DNA from: Macrobrachium rosenbergii
Lineage: Eukaryota > Arthropoda > Malacostraca > Decapoda > Palaemonidae
Direction: 5' to 3'
NCBI RefSeq assembly: GCF_040412425.1
Contig: NC_089756.1
Coordinates: 9,827,226-9,891,225, forward strand
Length of the DNA: 64,000 bases
Position 1 is the first letter of the stretch. Every line of letters starts with the position of its first letter. The translations under genes were made by a program, and so were the position numbers. A model generated the notes under the pieces. It worked only from the letters and a program-made list of their open reading frames with translations. It was not told the origin of the DNA and ran no database searches. Shown piece by piece: positions 32,200 to 41,820 of this stretch.

Positions 32200-33420
32200 C
32201 TAGAATAGATGGAGTCTTGCACCCACTGGAGTACAGAGGACTTGCTCTTCATTTTCTTGATGAGGCTCTTGATGCGGACTTCTTAATGGCTTGCAATGTA
32301 AAACAAACATTTGAATGTGGTTTGGATGATCTTGGTCTCCCGCCATGAAAGGGATGAGGCTGCAGAGGAGAGGCTGACTTCCCACTAAAAGATGGAAGAT
32401 CCTTTGGAGGCCCCGAGGACTGTGACAGACGGTCCTGGGTAGATTTCTTGTGTAGAATCAATTAAGTCAGAGAAGTCCCCCTGGGAGGCGGCGGCAGCTC
32501 CCAAGGAAGCAGTTTCCCAGTGGCATAAGAAGAATATCTTCTATGCAAAAGACGTGCATGAGAAAAACTAAAGGAGGCCTTTTCTTGCTCTCTTGACCGA
32601 GAGCCGAGCATCTACTTCATGAGCGCTTTCCTAGTGGAAGTAGAGAGCACCATCTTGGGCAACCTGGAGTGTTCAACAGGCTGATTACTCAACAAGAAAA
32701 TGGATGCTGGAGAAGATGGGGCCGCAGGCGAGAAAAAGGCAGGAAAACTTCGTAGAAAAAAATGAAGGAGTGCTGCATCAGCTGAAGGAGCAGAACCCTC
32801 TTCCATATCCTTATTTGACTCCTCTTCATCGGACGATACTGGAGAAAGAGACTCGTCTGCAGCTGGCTTAGCAGCAAAAGGAGGCTTTTTCAAAAAACCT
32901 ACAATATCATCCAATCGCTGTTGAATGGGGGCTAATGCTGGATCCATAATAGATGAAGTAAAAATCTGAAGTCTGGGGGTTGTACTGGGCACTCAGAGAT
33001 CTCTGAACGTATGGGCTCTACTGGGCGCTGGGAAGTCACTGGGCAGTCTGGAGTTATAGACACATCAGGCACTAACGTTCTGTTTCACCTGTCAATGCTG
33101 CAGTGTCTGAGCACTAACGGGTGCTCAGACACTGCAGCATTGACAGGTGAAACAGAACGGTTGCGTCTATGCACCGAAAATGAGTGCTTAGACGCCAACA
33201 CACGATCTTTCACATCCAGACACATGGGAGAAAAACGTTCGGGACTGTCCTGAAAACTGCATGAAGACTTGAGCGCTGCAGTGCGAGACTTCTTAGTAGG
33301 CACCTGAGGGGTGAGGGATATGTCCACTGATGACCTTTTCAATGGCCTGGATTTATCACTAGAGCACCACTGGTGCCTGATTTCAGGGCTAGACGGCTCT
33401 GAACTCATCTAAAGACAATG
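32200..33420 (-). pseudogene. gag-like gene of copy E
   Basis: The C-terminal block at 32461-32249 has KKSTQDRLSQSSGPPKDLP and FHGGRPRSSKP. The middle block at 32992-32612 has PIQQRLDDIVGFLKKPPF, acidic SSDEEESNKDMEEGS and FPAFFSPAAPSSPAS. The upstream block (33408-33085) is Ser/Lys-rich. Frames are separated by stops, and one block contains a perfect 39-bp hairpin (33076-33159). The role is inferred from position and similarity to C and D. Confidence 0.65.
33076..33159. repeat. Perfect 39-bp inverted repeat with 6-base loop
   Basis: Arm 1 is 33076-33114 (starts CGTTCTGTTTCACCTGTCAA, ends GAGCAC). Arm 2, 33121-33159, is its exact reverse complement. The loop is TAACGG. It lies in decayed gag of copy E and is not seen in the other gag copies, so it looks like a recent templated inverted duplication. 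Confidence 0.9.
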
Positions 33421-33589
33421 CACCTCCGAAAAGACACCTTTCCAACGGCTGTCTGTCATGCAATGGGGCTGATCTTGAAAATCCAAGGTCTTTTTAAGAA
33501 AAAACCTATCACTAAATAACTGCCAAAAGGCTACCAAGTAAATATACTTCACCAAATTGATCCCAATCAACATCAGTAATGAATTCCAA

Positions 33590-33776
33590 ATTTCTTCGTC
33601 ATTAGCCAGCAGAAACAAATTGAGGTTCTTTTCTAAGTTGTTCCTATCTTTCCCGAAAGTGGGCAGGACTAGCTACCTACACCAAAACAAAAGAACAGCT
33701 ACTGCGAATTTTCAAATTTTCACTACCATACTAGTTGGAAACTATAGCTATGTAATTACTTGGTAAGTTACTTATA
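33590..33776. repeat. Right inverted terminal repeat of copy E
   Basis: It ends with AATTACTTGGTAAGTTACTT then ATATAAAA. After it, gag sequence of copy D resumes (CATCTTCACCGAC). Confidence 0.8.
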
Positions 33777-35639
33777 TAAAACATCATCTTCACCGACGAG
33801 AACACAGAATGCCGAGAAAAGTCAATGAGGCCAGAGAAGTCCCCTTGGAAGGAGGCAGCAACTCCCAAAGGAGCTTCCCCAGTGATGTACGATAAATACC
33901 TTCTACGAATAAAGTGAAAGGGAGGAAAGGCTAAAGATGCTTTTCCTTGCTACCTTTTAGCCATAAGCCAATCTCCCATCTTGAGAGACTTCTTGGAGGA
34001 TGAAGAAAACACCATCTTGGGGAGTCTAGTTCTGTCATCCAGTTGACCCCTCATCAAAAAGGTAGAGGCAGGCAAGCCCAGAGCAGCTGAGGCGAAAAAA
34101 AGTAGGGAAATTCACCAACAGATACTGTAGAAGAGCTGCATAGAAAGGAAGAGGAGCAGGTTCTTGATTGGCCTCTTCCTCTTCTGAGGAGACTGGGGAC
34201 AGGAAAGCATCATGAGAAGTCTTGGGAGTGGAGGGAGCTTTCTTCAACAAGCTCATGATTTCAACTAACTGTCACTTAATAGGAGCCAACGACGGTTCAT
34301 CTTGATCTAAAGGCAACAGAGACCATGGTCTATGAGCAGATTGAAGAGAAGAAACATGTCTGAAAGTGGGCGCTTGGCGCTCAGAGGTGGGTGTCGGATA
34401 CTGAAGAGTTGGCGCCGGGCACTCAGCAAGTGGTGTCGTGCACTCAGGAAGATGAGCCAGATGTTTGGTCACTGATGTTGGGAGCCATGAGTGGATGCTG
34501 GGCACTTGGGAGCCAGGTGAGGGCACTTTGGTGAGCACGAAGGCCTCTGGACTGTCCCATACGGACAAAAGAAACTGCTGGACCAGGGCAGGGACAAAAG
34601 TGTCCACTGCGTAACTAACTGGAAGTGAATCCGAACAGTGACCCACGAGCTGAAGAGCGCTTAAACGGAGGTGAAGAATCTAGGTATTGTTTCCAATGCC
34701 TCTTGTCTGTGCTGTAATAGTTGGAACTGGAAGACAACTGATGCACCTCCAAAGAGATCCTTTCCAACAGCCATCTTTCGATACCTGGGATTGTGCAACA
34801 GGCTTGAATGATGGGGTGGCTACCTGTGGGCAAACACCATCAGCCTCCCTTGGACTTCCGGTATGTCTTCTCCTAGGTTCAGGGGAATATGACAGGGACC
34901 TTTGTCTAGGAAAACCGACGAAACGGGTAGCCATCTCCTCCACTTGCACAACACTGTCATTCATCTCTTTTTGGGTGAACACTCTGCCCATAATCACTTT
35001 CAGTGACGTCCCCAATTCTGCCACTGTACTAACTAGAAGATATATCTTCTTATTGAACCTAGATTTGAGACTGGCAATGGTATTAGGGTTGGAAGCAAGG
35101 GAGCCAGACACGGGAGTAGGTGGATGAATAGTAGGAGGGCTAGTATTAGTAGAAAAAGCAGGAATAGGAGTAGAAAGAAGACAGGACTAGGTACTAAACT
35201 AGGTTTAGGAGTAGTTTCTAGGCTAAGTGACGGCTCTCGGCTCTAAAAGCCGCCTTCCTCTTCTTATCCCTCTCTAATTTACCCAGCAACGGTTTACGCA
35301 CTTTCCACTGTTTCTCATACCAAGAAAAACATTCATTGGAAGTTTTCTCCTTATTACATTCTTGCACCTTACATTTACTGCATACTGATTGAGGATCATA
35401 GCAAGATTTTTAACCTAGTTTTACACCCTTCGCTGCAATAGCGAAAACTAGAAGTGCTAGAATCAGACATAATTCTGCCAAAAAACTAGGTTCAGACATA
35501 ATTCTGCTAAAAAACTAGGTAACTAATCAAAAGCAGCTAATATGCTGACAAACATTTGTTGGCTACCAAAACAAGGCAATTGTATTTCACCAAAAGACAA
35601 CTGAAAACCATGAAAAAGCTGCTGCAATGACACCGATGT
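33777..35639 (-). pseudogene. gag-like gene of copy D, N-terminal part
   Basis: The N-terminus near 35450-35320 reads SCYDPQSVCSKCKVQECNKE then NECFSWYEKQW, a Cys motif matching copy C. The middle at 34256-34035 has KAPSTPKTSHDAFLSPVSSE, acidic EEEEANQEP and a NFPTFFRLSC block. Several stops break it. The 3' portion is on the other side of DIRS copy E at 24742-23431. Confidence 0.65.
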
Positions 35640-35815
35640 GTATGAGGAGCCGGCAAAAACAAAATTGAGCTTACCTGCCGGTTGTTTTCCCTGGTGCTCC
35701 AATAGTGGGCGGGGCCTGTCACCTACTTACAAAGCACTACCATAAATTTTTAAAAGGCTGTCGAGTGAGTAGAAACGCTAGCTATGTAATTACTTGGCAA
35801 GTTATTTATATGAAA
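35640..35815. repeat. Right inverted terminal repeat of copy D
   Basis: It includes GGGCGGGGCCTGTCACCTAC and ends AATTACTTGGCAAGTTATTT. Complementary to 19955-20150. Confidence 0.8.
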
Positions 35816-36026
35816 TTTACTATTTATTTTTTAGTGCATTTTAATAAAAGCGTGCTTTTAATTAAAAAAAAAAAATTTTAACTTTTCAGCACATTTATAA
35901 AAATTCAAGCAATAACCACTCTGAATTAAACTGGCTCAATTAAATGCCCAGTAACAACTGGAATACCTAATACCTAATATTAACAAGAACGTTAAGCAAA
36001 AAATCAAACAGTACAACACACTCTAC
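35816..36026. other. Host intron sequence downstream of a cyclin J exon
   Basis: This is AT-rich sequence between the right end of DIRS copy D and the exon at 36027-36179. It starts, on the minus strand, with the donor GTAGAG. No further exon is seen. Confidence 0.4.
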
Positions 36027-36179
36027 CTTGCAATGTAATATCAAGGAAATCCATTGTTGCTTTCCATAAGATTTTTATTGCTTGTGATGGAACAGTGATG
36101 TTAACACCATTCATAGTATCTCCTGTAGTTATCCCCTGCATCAAATAAAACTCAGCAAAATGAGCAGCAGTTACTGTAC
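36027..36179 (-). CDS. CycJ: Cyclin J, internal exon (second cyclin fold start)
   Basis: This 153-nt exon on the minus strand has an acceptor TTTCATTGCAG before 36179 and a donor GTAGAG after 36027. With the exon at 40615-40746 it reads in phase: one base from that exon plus GT encode Gly, then TVTAAHFAEFYLMQG, VNITVPSQAIKILWKATMDF and LDITLQ. The NW-N-x4-TAAHF-x-E-x-YL pattern is that of cyclin J, a divergent cyclin of animals, at the boundary of the two cyclin folds. CDK partner and function are known only partly in the family. The next exon was not found in the window, so the following intron probably exceeds the remaining 36 kb. Confidence 0.78.
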
Positions 36180-37185
36180 CTGCAATGAAATTTCATGAAC
36201 AGTTTACCATTGGTGCTATAAACAACTAAAATTCATAAAAAACTCATCACATGCATAAATACGTTCAAAAGTTAGGTTAAATATATAAAAGCCTACCATT
36301 AAAAGGCTACCAAGACTCTTGGCCTCTTGATCAGAGAGCAACTGCCTAGACCTGACTCCTTTTCCTAAAATTCTCTTGTCAACTCATCTTCTCGAACGTT
36401 CCCTTCTATTCAACAGACTATTTTACATCTTGATTCCACCACCATGTCTCTTTCTCTGTAACCCTTCCCTCATGTAACCCAGCATAGTATTTCTGTGGCC
36501 TTTTGTATGTTTTCTTTCAGAGGTTTAAACTGACTATTCTTTGATGCTACATTTGCCAACACTTTCTAACTTCATTTTCCAGTCTCTATGTCTTTATTCT
36601 TATGACAGCCTTTTTAAAATCTTCTTTCTATCCCTCACAATTACATCAGATAGCAGCAACCTGTACAGTGTTTTAGTATGCCTAACTCAGTAAAACTGCA
36701 ACTCTTTTCATCAAACAAGTCTGTAATTTTCCGAATAGATACCGATGTGAGACATGCATGGCCACCTGAAAACTGACAGCACTGGTTCTGAAGATGTAAT
36801 ATACCTAATGTAACATCCTCAAAACTAGGTCTGTCCCATTTGATTGTACCATGTAAAATCAGCAATGGAAAGTTGCAGGGTTACAAGCCTAATATTGTTA
36901 TGGAACACTCCCAGGACTGAGTATCACAGAATGGGACAGCAGATAACCAAGGCAAGTTTATGACTTACAGGCTGCCACAATGGATAAATGAAAAATTAAG
37001 GCGATGAGATTGAAACTACATAACTAGAAACTTCCGCCCAAATTTAGGGACAAGGCCCACAGCTACCATAGGACTCAATAAATGAGTTTAGCCACCTATG
37101 GGTCTCATCTTTATGATAAAAGCTTGTGAACATTGTCTGGCATCTCCATGTGCCTGCCATCATAACTGTGTCAATATAAAAGATA
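36180..37185. other. Cyclin J intron, no further gene seen
   Basis: AT-rich intronic sequence between the cyclin J exon and the pogo-like element K copy 2. No ORF, RNA gene or repeat structure is supported. Confidence 0.5.
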
Positions 37186-38924
37186 CACGTATTATCCTAC
37201 TTACAATGGGGTTAGGTTCCAAAAACCCCATCGTTTGTTGGAGAAAAAGTATACCTTAGTTTAACCAGACCACTGAGCTGATTAACAGCTCTCCAGGGGC
37301 TGGCCCGAAGGATTAGACTTATTTTACGTGGCTAAGAACCAATTGCTTACCTAGCAATGGGACCTACAGCTTATTGTGGAATCCGAACCACATTATAGCG
37401 AGAAATGAATTTCTACCACCAGAAATAAATTCCTCTAATTCTTCATTGGCCGGTCGGAGAATCGAACGCGGGGCCAGCAGAGTGCTAGCAAAGAACGGTA
37501 CCCACCCGTCCAACGAGGAACTATCGTTTGTTGGACAAAATGTATCTCAAATATAGCCTAGCCTACACTAGGGTATTCAGTACCATCTGTGCATAGATGG
37601 TAGCCTAGCCTACGCTATAAAGTATACTCTATACATAGGAGGTTCAAGCAGATTGACTTATGATAATTCCATGCAAAGAGAAATTAAATAACAAACAAAT
37701 ATTAGCTGAGCCTACACTGTGGTATATCCTATATACTGTATATACGGTACCTAGCCTACAGTATACTGTAGTCTATATTCACATGTTAATATTGTATTAA
37801 ACAAACATCAACATAACGAATATGCATCTTTTCCATGGATCTTTTCAAAAGTTATGCTTTACTTCACTGTATCTAATAATTTTGTCTATATTCTCATATT
37901 GCTTTTGTATTATAAATTGAGATCATAGTGATCAGTGTTTTGGTTTGGAAATTGATTACAAGGTAAGTTTATTTTGCCATATTTAACTCAGTTCAGAGCA
38001 CTTTTCTTGCTTCTAGTTAGCGTAAATGAGTGTCTCGATACTTTATTTCTATGGGGAAAGGTTATCTTTCCTTATACGGAGTGTTTTTGAGTTGAAATAT
38101 AACTTAAATACGTCTCTTTGCGAAATTAGTTTAGCTATTTTTTTTGTTAGTGGATGATGTTGGCCGTTGGGGGCAGGCTTGTTTTGTGTAAAAAAATCAA
38201 GATTCCGTTCGTTATTTTCATTTGATTTCATCATGATACAAGCTTTACGTATTTACCTTTTATCAGCATGAAAACAGCAGTAATATGTGTCCTTTCATGC
38301 CCAGTAGTTTTGATTAAAATACTTTTCAATCCAATTTTATCTATGATCAAGTTTCATCCATGTTGCCGATGCACGATAATTTATAGTCATTAGCAGCTTG
38401 AACATTGTTTTCTCACCTTCAGCTACAACTTGCAACTTAAATTTAGCAGTATATTTCCTTGCCGATCATTTCTCCATAGCCAATAAGGGTATAATGTAAA
38501 AATATATCATTCCTAGTCTACTTAACGTCATTTTTAACATGACTACAGTAATTGTTTACTACCGTATGATGGTTGAAATACAAGCAAAACAGCTGTTGTT
38601 ATCTGATTCGGTTGTTATTAGCAAACAGCAGTTTTTCTTTTGGTTGCTTATGGCTGTACACATTTACACAAGGGTATAATGTTACTAACAATACTTTTAT
38701 CATTCTCTTTTACTTTTTGAACCAGACGATGGGATAAAGATATACAGGAAAGAAGTTGGTCTATTGTAAACTGGTCTCTCTCGCTGCCTGATTGTACGCT
38801 GCTGTCTGCACCTGCGTGAAATTTAAAAATATTTTCTAAACATTGTCGTATCGGTATTAATTGCTAACCCCACCGTAAAACTGAATTATAGTAAGGCAAA
38901 TTATCGTAACTCAAGCACTACCTG
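37186..38924 (-). mobile_element. pogo/Tigger-like element K, copy 2 (inverted relative to copy 1, contains a SINE)
   Basis: It matches 29124-30861 in reverse orientation. The right end is CGTAACTCAAGCACTACCTG before TA; the left end is degraded. The transposase relic (GNMDET-type block) can be read on the minus strand around 38460-38340. At about 37252-37522 a SINE is inserted. It lies in the cyclin J intron between the two exons. Confidence 0.75.
37252..37522 (-). mobile_element. tRNA-derived SINE with long target duplication
   Basis: On the minus strand the 5' end shows a tRNA-like head with A-box-like TGGACGGGTGGGTACC and B-box-like GCGTTCGATTCTCCGACC, spaced as in an internal RNA polymerase III promoter. 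The body follows with AGCAATTGGTTCTTAGCCAC and ends AGCTCAGTGGTCTGGTTAAA. Target duplications of about 20 bases flank it (ATCGTTTGTTGGAGAAAA at 37230 and ATCGTTTGTTGGACAAAA at 37523). I recall similar SINEs from decapods; that is memory, not a search. Confidence 0.78.
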
Positions 38925-38959
38925 TACCAAATTTTCAAGTAATTTGTATAAGAACTGTA

Positions 38960-39597
38960 GCTTTCATAAATGGAGTATTCCTGCTTATCTAGTGCTTTGG
39001 CTGTCCTGAAAAAAGAAAAAAAAAGGCCCACCTCGGCCGTTGTTTCCAGCCATACTTGCAACAGGTTGTTTTTGAGTGTGATGAAATGCATTGTGCTAAC
39101 TTTCTTTGAGTATTTTCACCTTATGTATTTACCTGAATTCTGTGTTTTTGTGAAGCCTTTTCTGTTGGTGGTGATGCCATGAGTAGCCTTGCACATAGTT
39201 CCTGAGAGTTTTTTGTGGGGCTTTGTATATGTGTTCTGTGTTCTTTGTTCACTGTGTGCATGTGTGTGTACCATATGTTTTCCCCCTTAGTTGTTGAGAC
39301 AGCTACTGTGGAAATGAAGCCTGAATTTCTGGGGTTGTTCGGGAAAAGAGAAGGCTTGAAACAACTTTATGTGTCCAGTGACAGTAGATCCATATTCAGT
39401 GTGCATTCCCTGCCGAGGAAAAGAATGCTCATGAGGTTCTACCTGTGCAAATTGTGGAGGTTGGCTGACCCTCAGTGGAGCTTCTACAAAAAAATGCTGA
39501 AGGAAACAGAAGCGAAATGCTTCGTCAAAAGGGGCTATCCTTGAGTCGTCCTTCTTCTCCCTCCTTTGATGAGCTTGAATACTCCATTTATGAAAGC
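38960..39597. repeat. 638-bp segment bounded by perfect 21-bp inverted repeats
   Basis: 38960-38980 (GCTTTCATAAATGGAGTATT then C) is exactly complementary to 39577-39597. The interior holds an ORF fragment on the plus strand (39215-39544) with no family I recognise. The flanks show no clear target duplication. It may be a small DNA element or a retained fragment of an inverted duplication. Confidence 0.6.
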
Positions 39598-39689
39598 AAT
39601 GATTGCTATCCCTGTATGAACAAATAGCTTTTAAAATATTTTGAAAGTTTTGATCTACTAGACAAGTATCAAAATAGTGTTAGTGACAG

Positions 39690-39935
39690 GAATATGGGCC
39701 AAGATGGCTTGGGTATGTGATGACAAGGGATGAAGAACAGTTGGTCAAAATATTAGTAGGAAAGCCCAAGAAAAATGGCATAGGTGAACACTTTTACAAG
39801 ACAGGAATTCAGGCAGGAAATGCCCAACAGAGAAGAGAGTGGAGAGACTTCACTTCACATTTAATTATACAAGTGAAAAGTCCAAATAATAATACCATTC
39901 ATAACGATGATGATGTAGTTACAGTACATGTTTAG
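39690..39935 (+). pseudogene. Short LINE 3' relic (C-terminal ORF2 tail)
   Basis: RWLGYVMTRDEEQLVKIL followed by GKPKKNGIGEHF and QRREWRDFT resembles the C-terminal GH(V/M)xRxD...GRP(K/R) tail of LINE reverse transcriptases. It is followed by a trinucleotide-rich tail (AATAATACC, GATGATGATG). Nothing upstream is recognisable, as expected for a 5'-truncated copy. Confidence 0.45.
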
Positions 39936-40614
39936 TTGTATTGCATCATGTGTTACATATTTATTTTGAATTGGAACTTTCTCACTTTCATTTTGTGTTT
40001 ATCATTTTGTTCTCCAATATATTACACACTCCTTTGGTTTTAATAACTTTTTGGTTTACTCATCCTGGTTTTCTTACTGGATTAAAATTCTGTACATTGT
40101 AGACTGCAAAGTTATTACATGTATTTACTGTACTTTGACAAATTTTGGTACTCTAGTGGTTTAGGCACACAATGTCCACATTCTCTTCTTTGTCCAAATG
40201 TTATAAGTTTTGCCCACTAAGCATTACTGTACTTTCTATCATCTTGGAATATTCTGTATTCACACATTCTCAATTTTTCCTTTTTGTAGGAAATCTAGAG
40301 CAGTATTTTTGTTAATTTCTACTCATTTGTATTTGGGTAATAGTACAACCTCCTGTACCTACCACCTTCCACAAGTCTAATCTTACAAAGGGCACACTGC
40401 AAATCCCAACTACTGTGATGTAAATGAAAAAACCTGTAATGTCTATAAGGTTTCTCCAAAAAGCCTTTAAATCTGTAATAAGGTACACCCTGGTAATGGA
40501 TTCCCCAAATAGTTAAAGCCACTTCCAGACATGTTAGGAAAGTAACACAATAGGTTTATGAATTAACAGACATCTATACCTAGTAAGGCGATGTAATTTT
40601 ATATATACACATAC
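39936..40614. other. Cyclin J intron, no further gene seen
   Basis: AT-rich intronic sequence directly downstream of the exon donor at 40614 (GTATGTG on the minus strand). A 67-codon minus-strand frame at 40319-40522 is present but has no family resemblance and no splice support. Confidence 0.45.
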
Positions 40615-40746
40615 CTACATTCCAGTTGTAAAAATTTAACATAAATGCTTCCATTGAATTGAATATTGTCACAGTGTATTTACTTTTCACAAAAGCATTA
40701 AGCTCTGGAATCCTTGGTACATTGGTGTCCCTCTCCTCAAATTTTG
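40615..40746 (-). CDS. CycJ: Cyclin J, internal exon (first cyclin fold)
   Basis: This 132-nt exon on the minus strand follows an acceptor TTTTATTTTTGCAG and ends at donor GTATGTG. The peptide is (A)KFEERDTNVPRIPELNAF, VKSKYTVTIFNSMEAF and MLNFYNWNVG. The KFEER-x2-NVP block and the LNF-x-WN ending match the cyclin-box helices of cyclin J as I remember them. Entry phase needs one base from the previous exon (GCA, Ala), and exit phase joins to 36027-36179 with no shift. The upstream exons would lie beyond the transposon block that starts at 41004. Confidence 0.8.
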
Positions 40747-41003
40747 CTGCAAAAATAAAAGGCGTAAGATTATGCAATCAGAATTCATCTACTAAATTAC
40801 CGCTGAAAACAAAGATTCTGGCAACCATTCCTTAATACTTCATTTTATTATTTTTGAATTACAGATAGCCATAATCCTACTCTTAAGTTTAATCTTCTTT
40901 ATCTTGTTTATTATTTTACAAACCCTGCCATACTTCAACTACAGAATAATGGAAATATTAGTAATTATAAAATAGGTAACAATCTGTATTCCCAAGAGAA
41001 GTA

Positions 41004-41225
41004 CAGTGCTACCCCATTTTTTCAAGCTTCATTTTGTTGCAGATTTTTGTGGAACATATCTTTCACCTTCCAGCGGGAACTTTCACCAATTCGCAAATTT
41101 TTTCTATAGACCATATCTGAAAATATCACTAATTTGCTTTTTTCAAAGAGCAACACTATCTATTCACTAATTACTGTATTTTTTCAAATTTTGTTCATGA
41201 CTAAATACAGATTTTTATGATAAAA
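41004..41225. mobile_element. Repeat J, copy 3 (partial)
   Basis: It starts CAGTGCTACCCC after TA (41002-41003), continues with GTGGAACATATCTTTCACC, and contains the ACTAATTACTGTAT block that is the empty target of element K in copy 2. It is cut at 41225 by the left end of DIRS copy H. Confidence 0.65.
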
Positions 41226-41433
41226 ATGAAATTTTTATGATAAAATAGTTTTACATATACTTACCAGGTAATTACATAGCTAATTATTCTACCTCACACT
41301 GCAACTTTTTTTTTTAATTTTGTGGTAGCATCTTTTAACTGTTTTACCTAGGTGACAGCCCAGCCCTCTACTGGGAACAATTCATTTATGCCCTCATATC
41401 CATGAGAGGGGAGGAGAGAGGCCTCTAATATAG
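41226..41433. repeat. Left inverted terminal repeat of copy H
   Basis: ATGAAATTTTTATGATAAAA leads into CTTACCAGGTAATTACATAG and AGGTGACAGCCCAG. The last nine bases, CTAATATAG (41425-41433), are the duplicated target of the transposon at 41434. Confidence 0.75.
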
Positions 41434-41820
41434 TGGAGCGGGATAATGGGAAAAAAGTGCAAGTGGTGATACAAGCAACAGATTTGCTTATGAGAACTCT
41501 TATTATCCCCATAAATCAAAATCAACTCCGGCCACCTCAATATTTGGCTATTTCCAAGATGGCTGACACTTTTCCAAAATGGTGGCAAATTTGCTGTATA
41601 TTTCAAATATTTTCATTTCATAAGCCTATAAAAGTTGCATACTGTCCATACAATGATTGAGAATTTGTATTTTGGCATTCTTATTGTCATGAAGAGATAA
41701 AGTGAACCCATCTTTCCAATATGACCACCATATGAACACCATATTTCCAAAATGGCCGCCAAAAATAAAAAAGTATGTATCTCCCGAGAGAAACCAATAT
41801 GTTTTGTGTATCAATTAGTT

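Larger units (their letters stand above)
24743..33776 (-). mobile_element. DIRS-like retrotransposon, family 2, copy E (inserted in gag of D)
   Basis: The terminal repeats (24743-24940 and 33590-33776) share CTATAGTTTCYAACTAGTATGG and TTTTGGTGTAGGTAGCTAGTC in inverted orientation. Gag sequence of D lies on both sides. Order on the minus strand: gag, RT, RNase H, methyltransferase-like block, YR. It contains two younger insertions (25603-27431 and 28982-31065). The RT is the longest family-2 RT frame here. Confidence 0.87.
19955..35815 (-). mobile_element. DIRS-like retrotransposon, family 2, copy D (contains copy E)
   Basis: The terminal repeats at 19955-20150 and 35640-35815 match in inverted orientation (AGGTGACAGGCCCC on the left, GGGGCCTGTCACCT on the right). 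Its genes on the minus strand are gag (split), RT-RNase H, methyltransferase-like block and YR, with an internal complementary region near 20185-20340. Copy E (24743-33776) sits inside gag. Without E the element is about 6.8 kb, and about 0.7 kb of that is a separate TTAA-flanked guest. All frames are broken. Confidence 0.85.

Noticed and set aside
37440..37522. Possible functional tRNA gene
   Set aside because: The tRNA-like head is degenerate and fused to a SINE body with target duplications, so it is not a tRNA gene.
39215..39544. Plus-strand 110-codon frame with an acceptor-like TTTTCCCCCTTAG inside it
   Set aside because: Considered as a host exon, but it lies within the segment bounded by 21-bp inverted repeats and matches nothing I recognise.
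40319..40522. Minus-strand 67-codon frame rich in Tyr and Arg near the cyclin J exon
   Set aside because: No splice sites in suitable phase, no family resemblance and no continuity with cyclin J.
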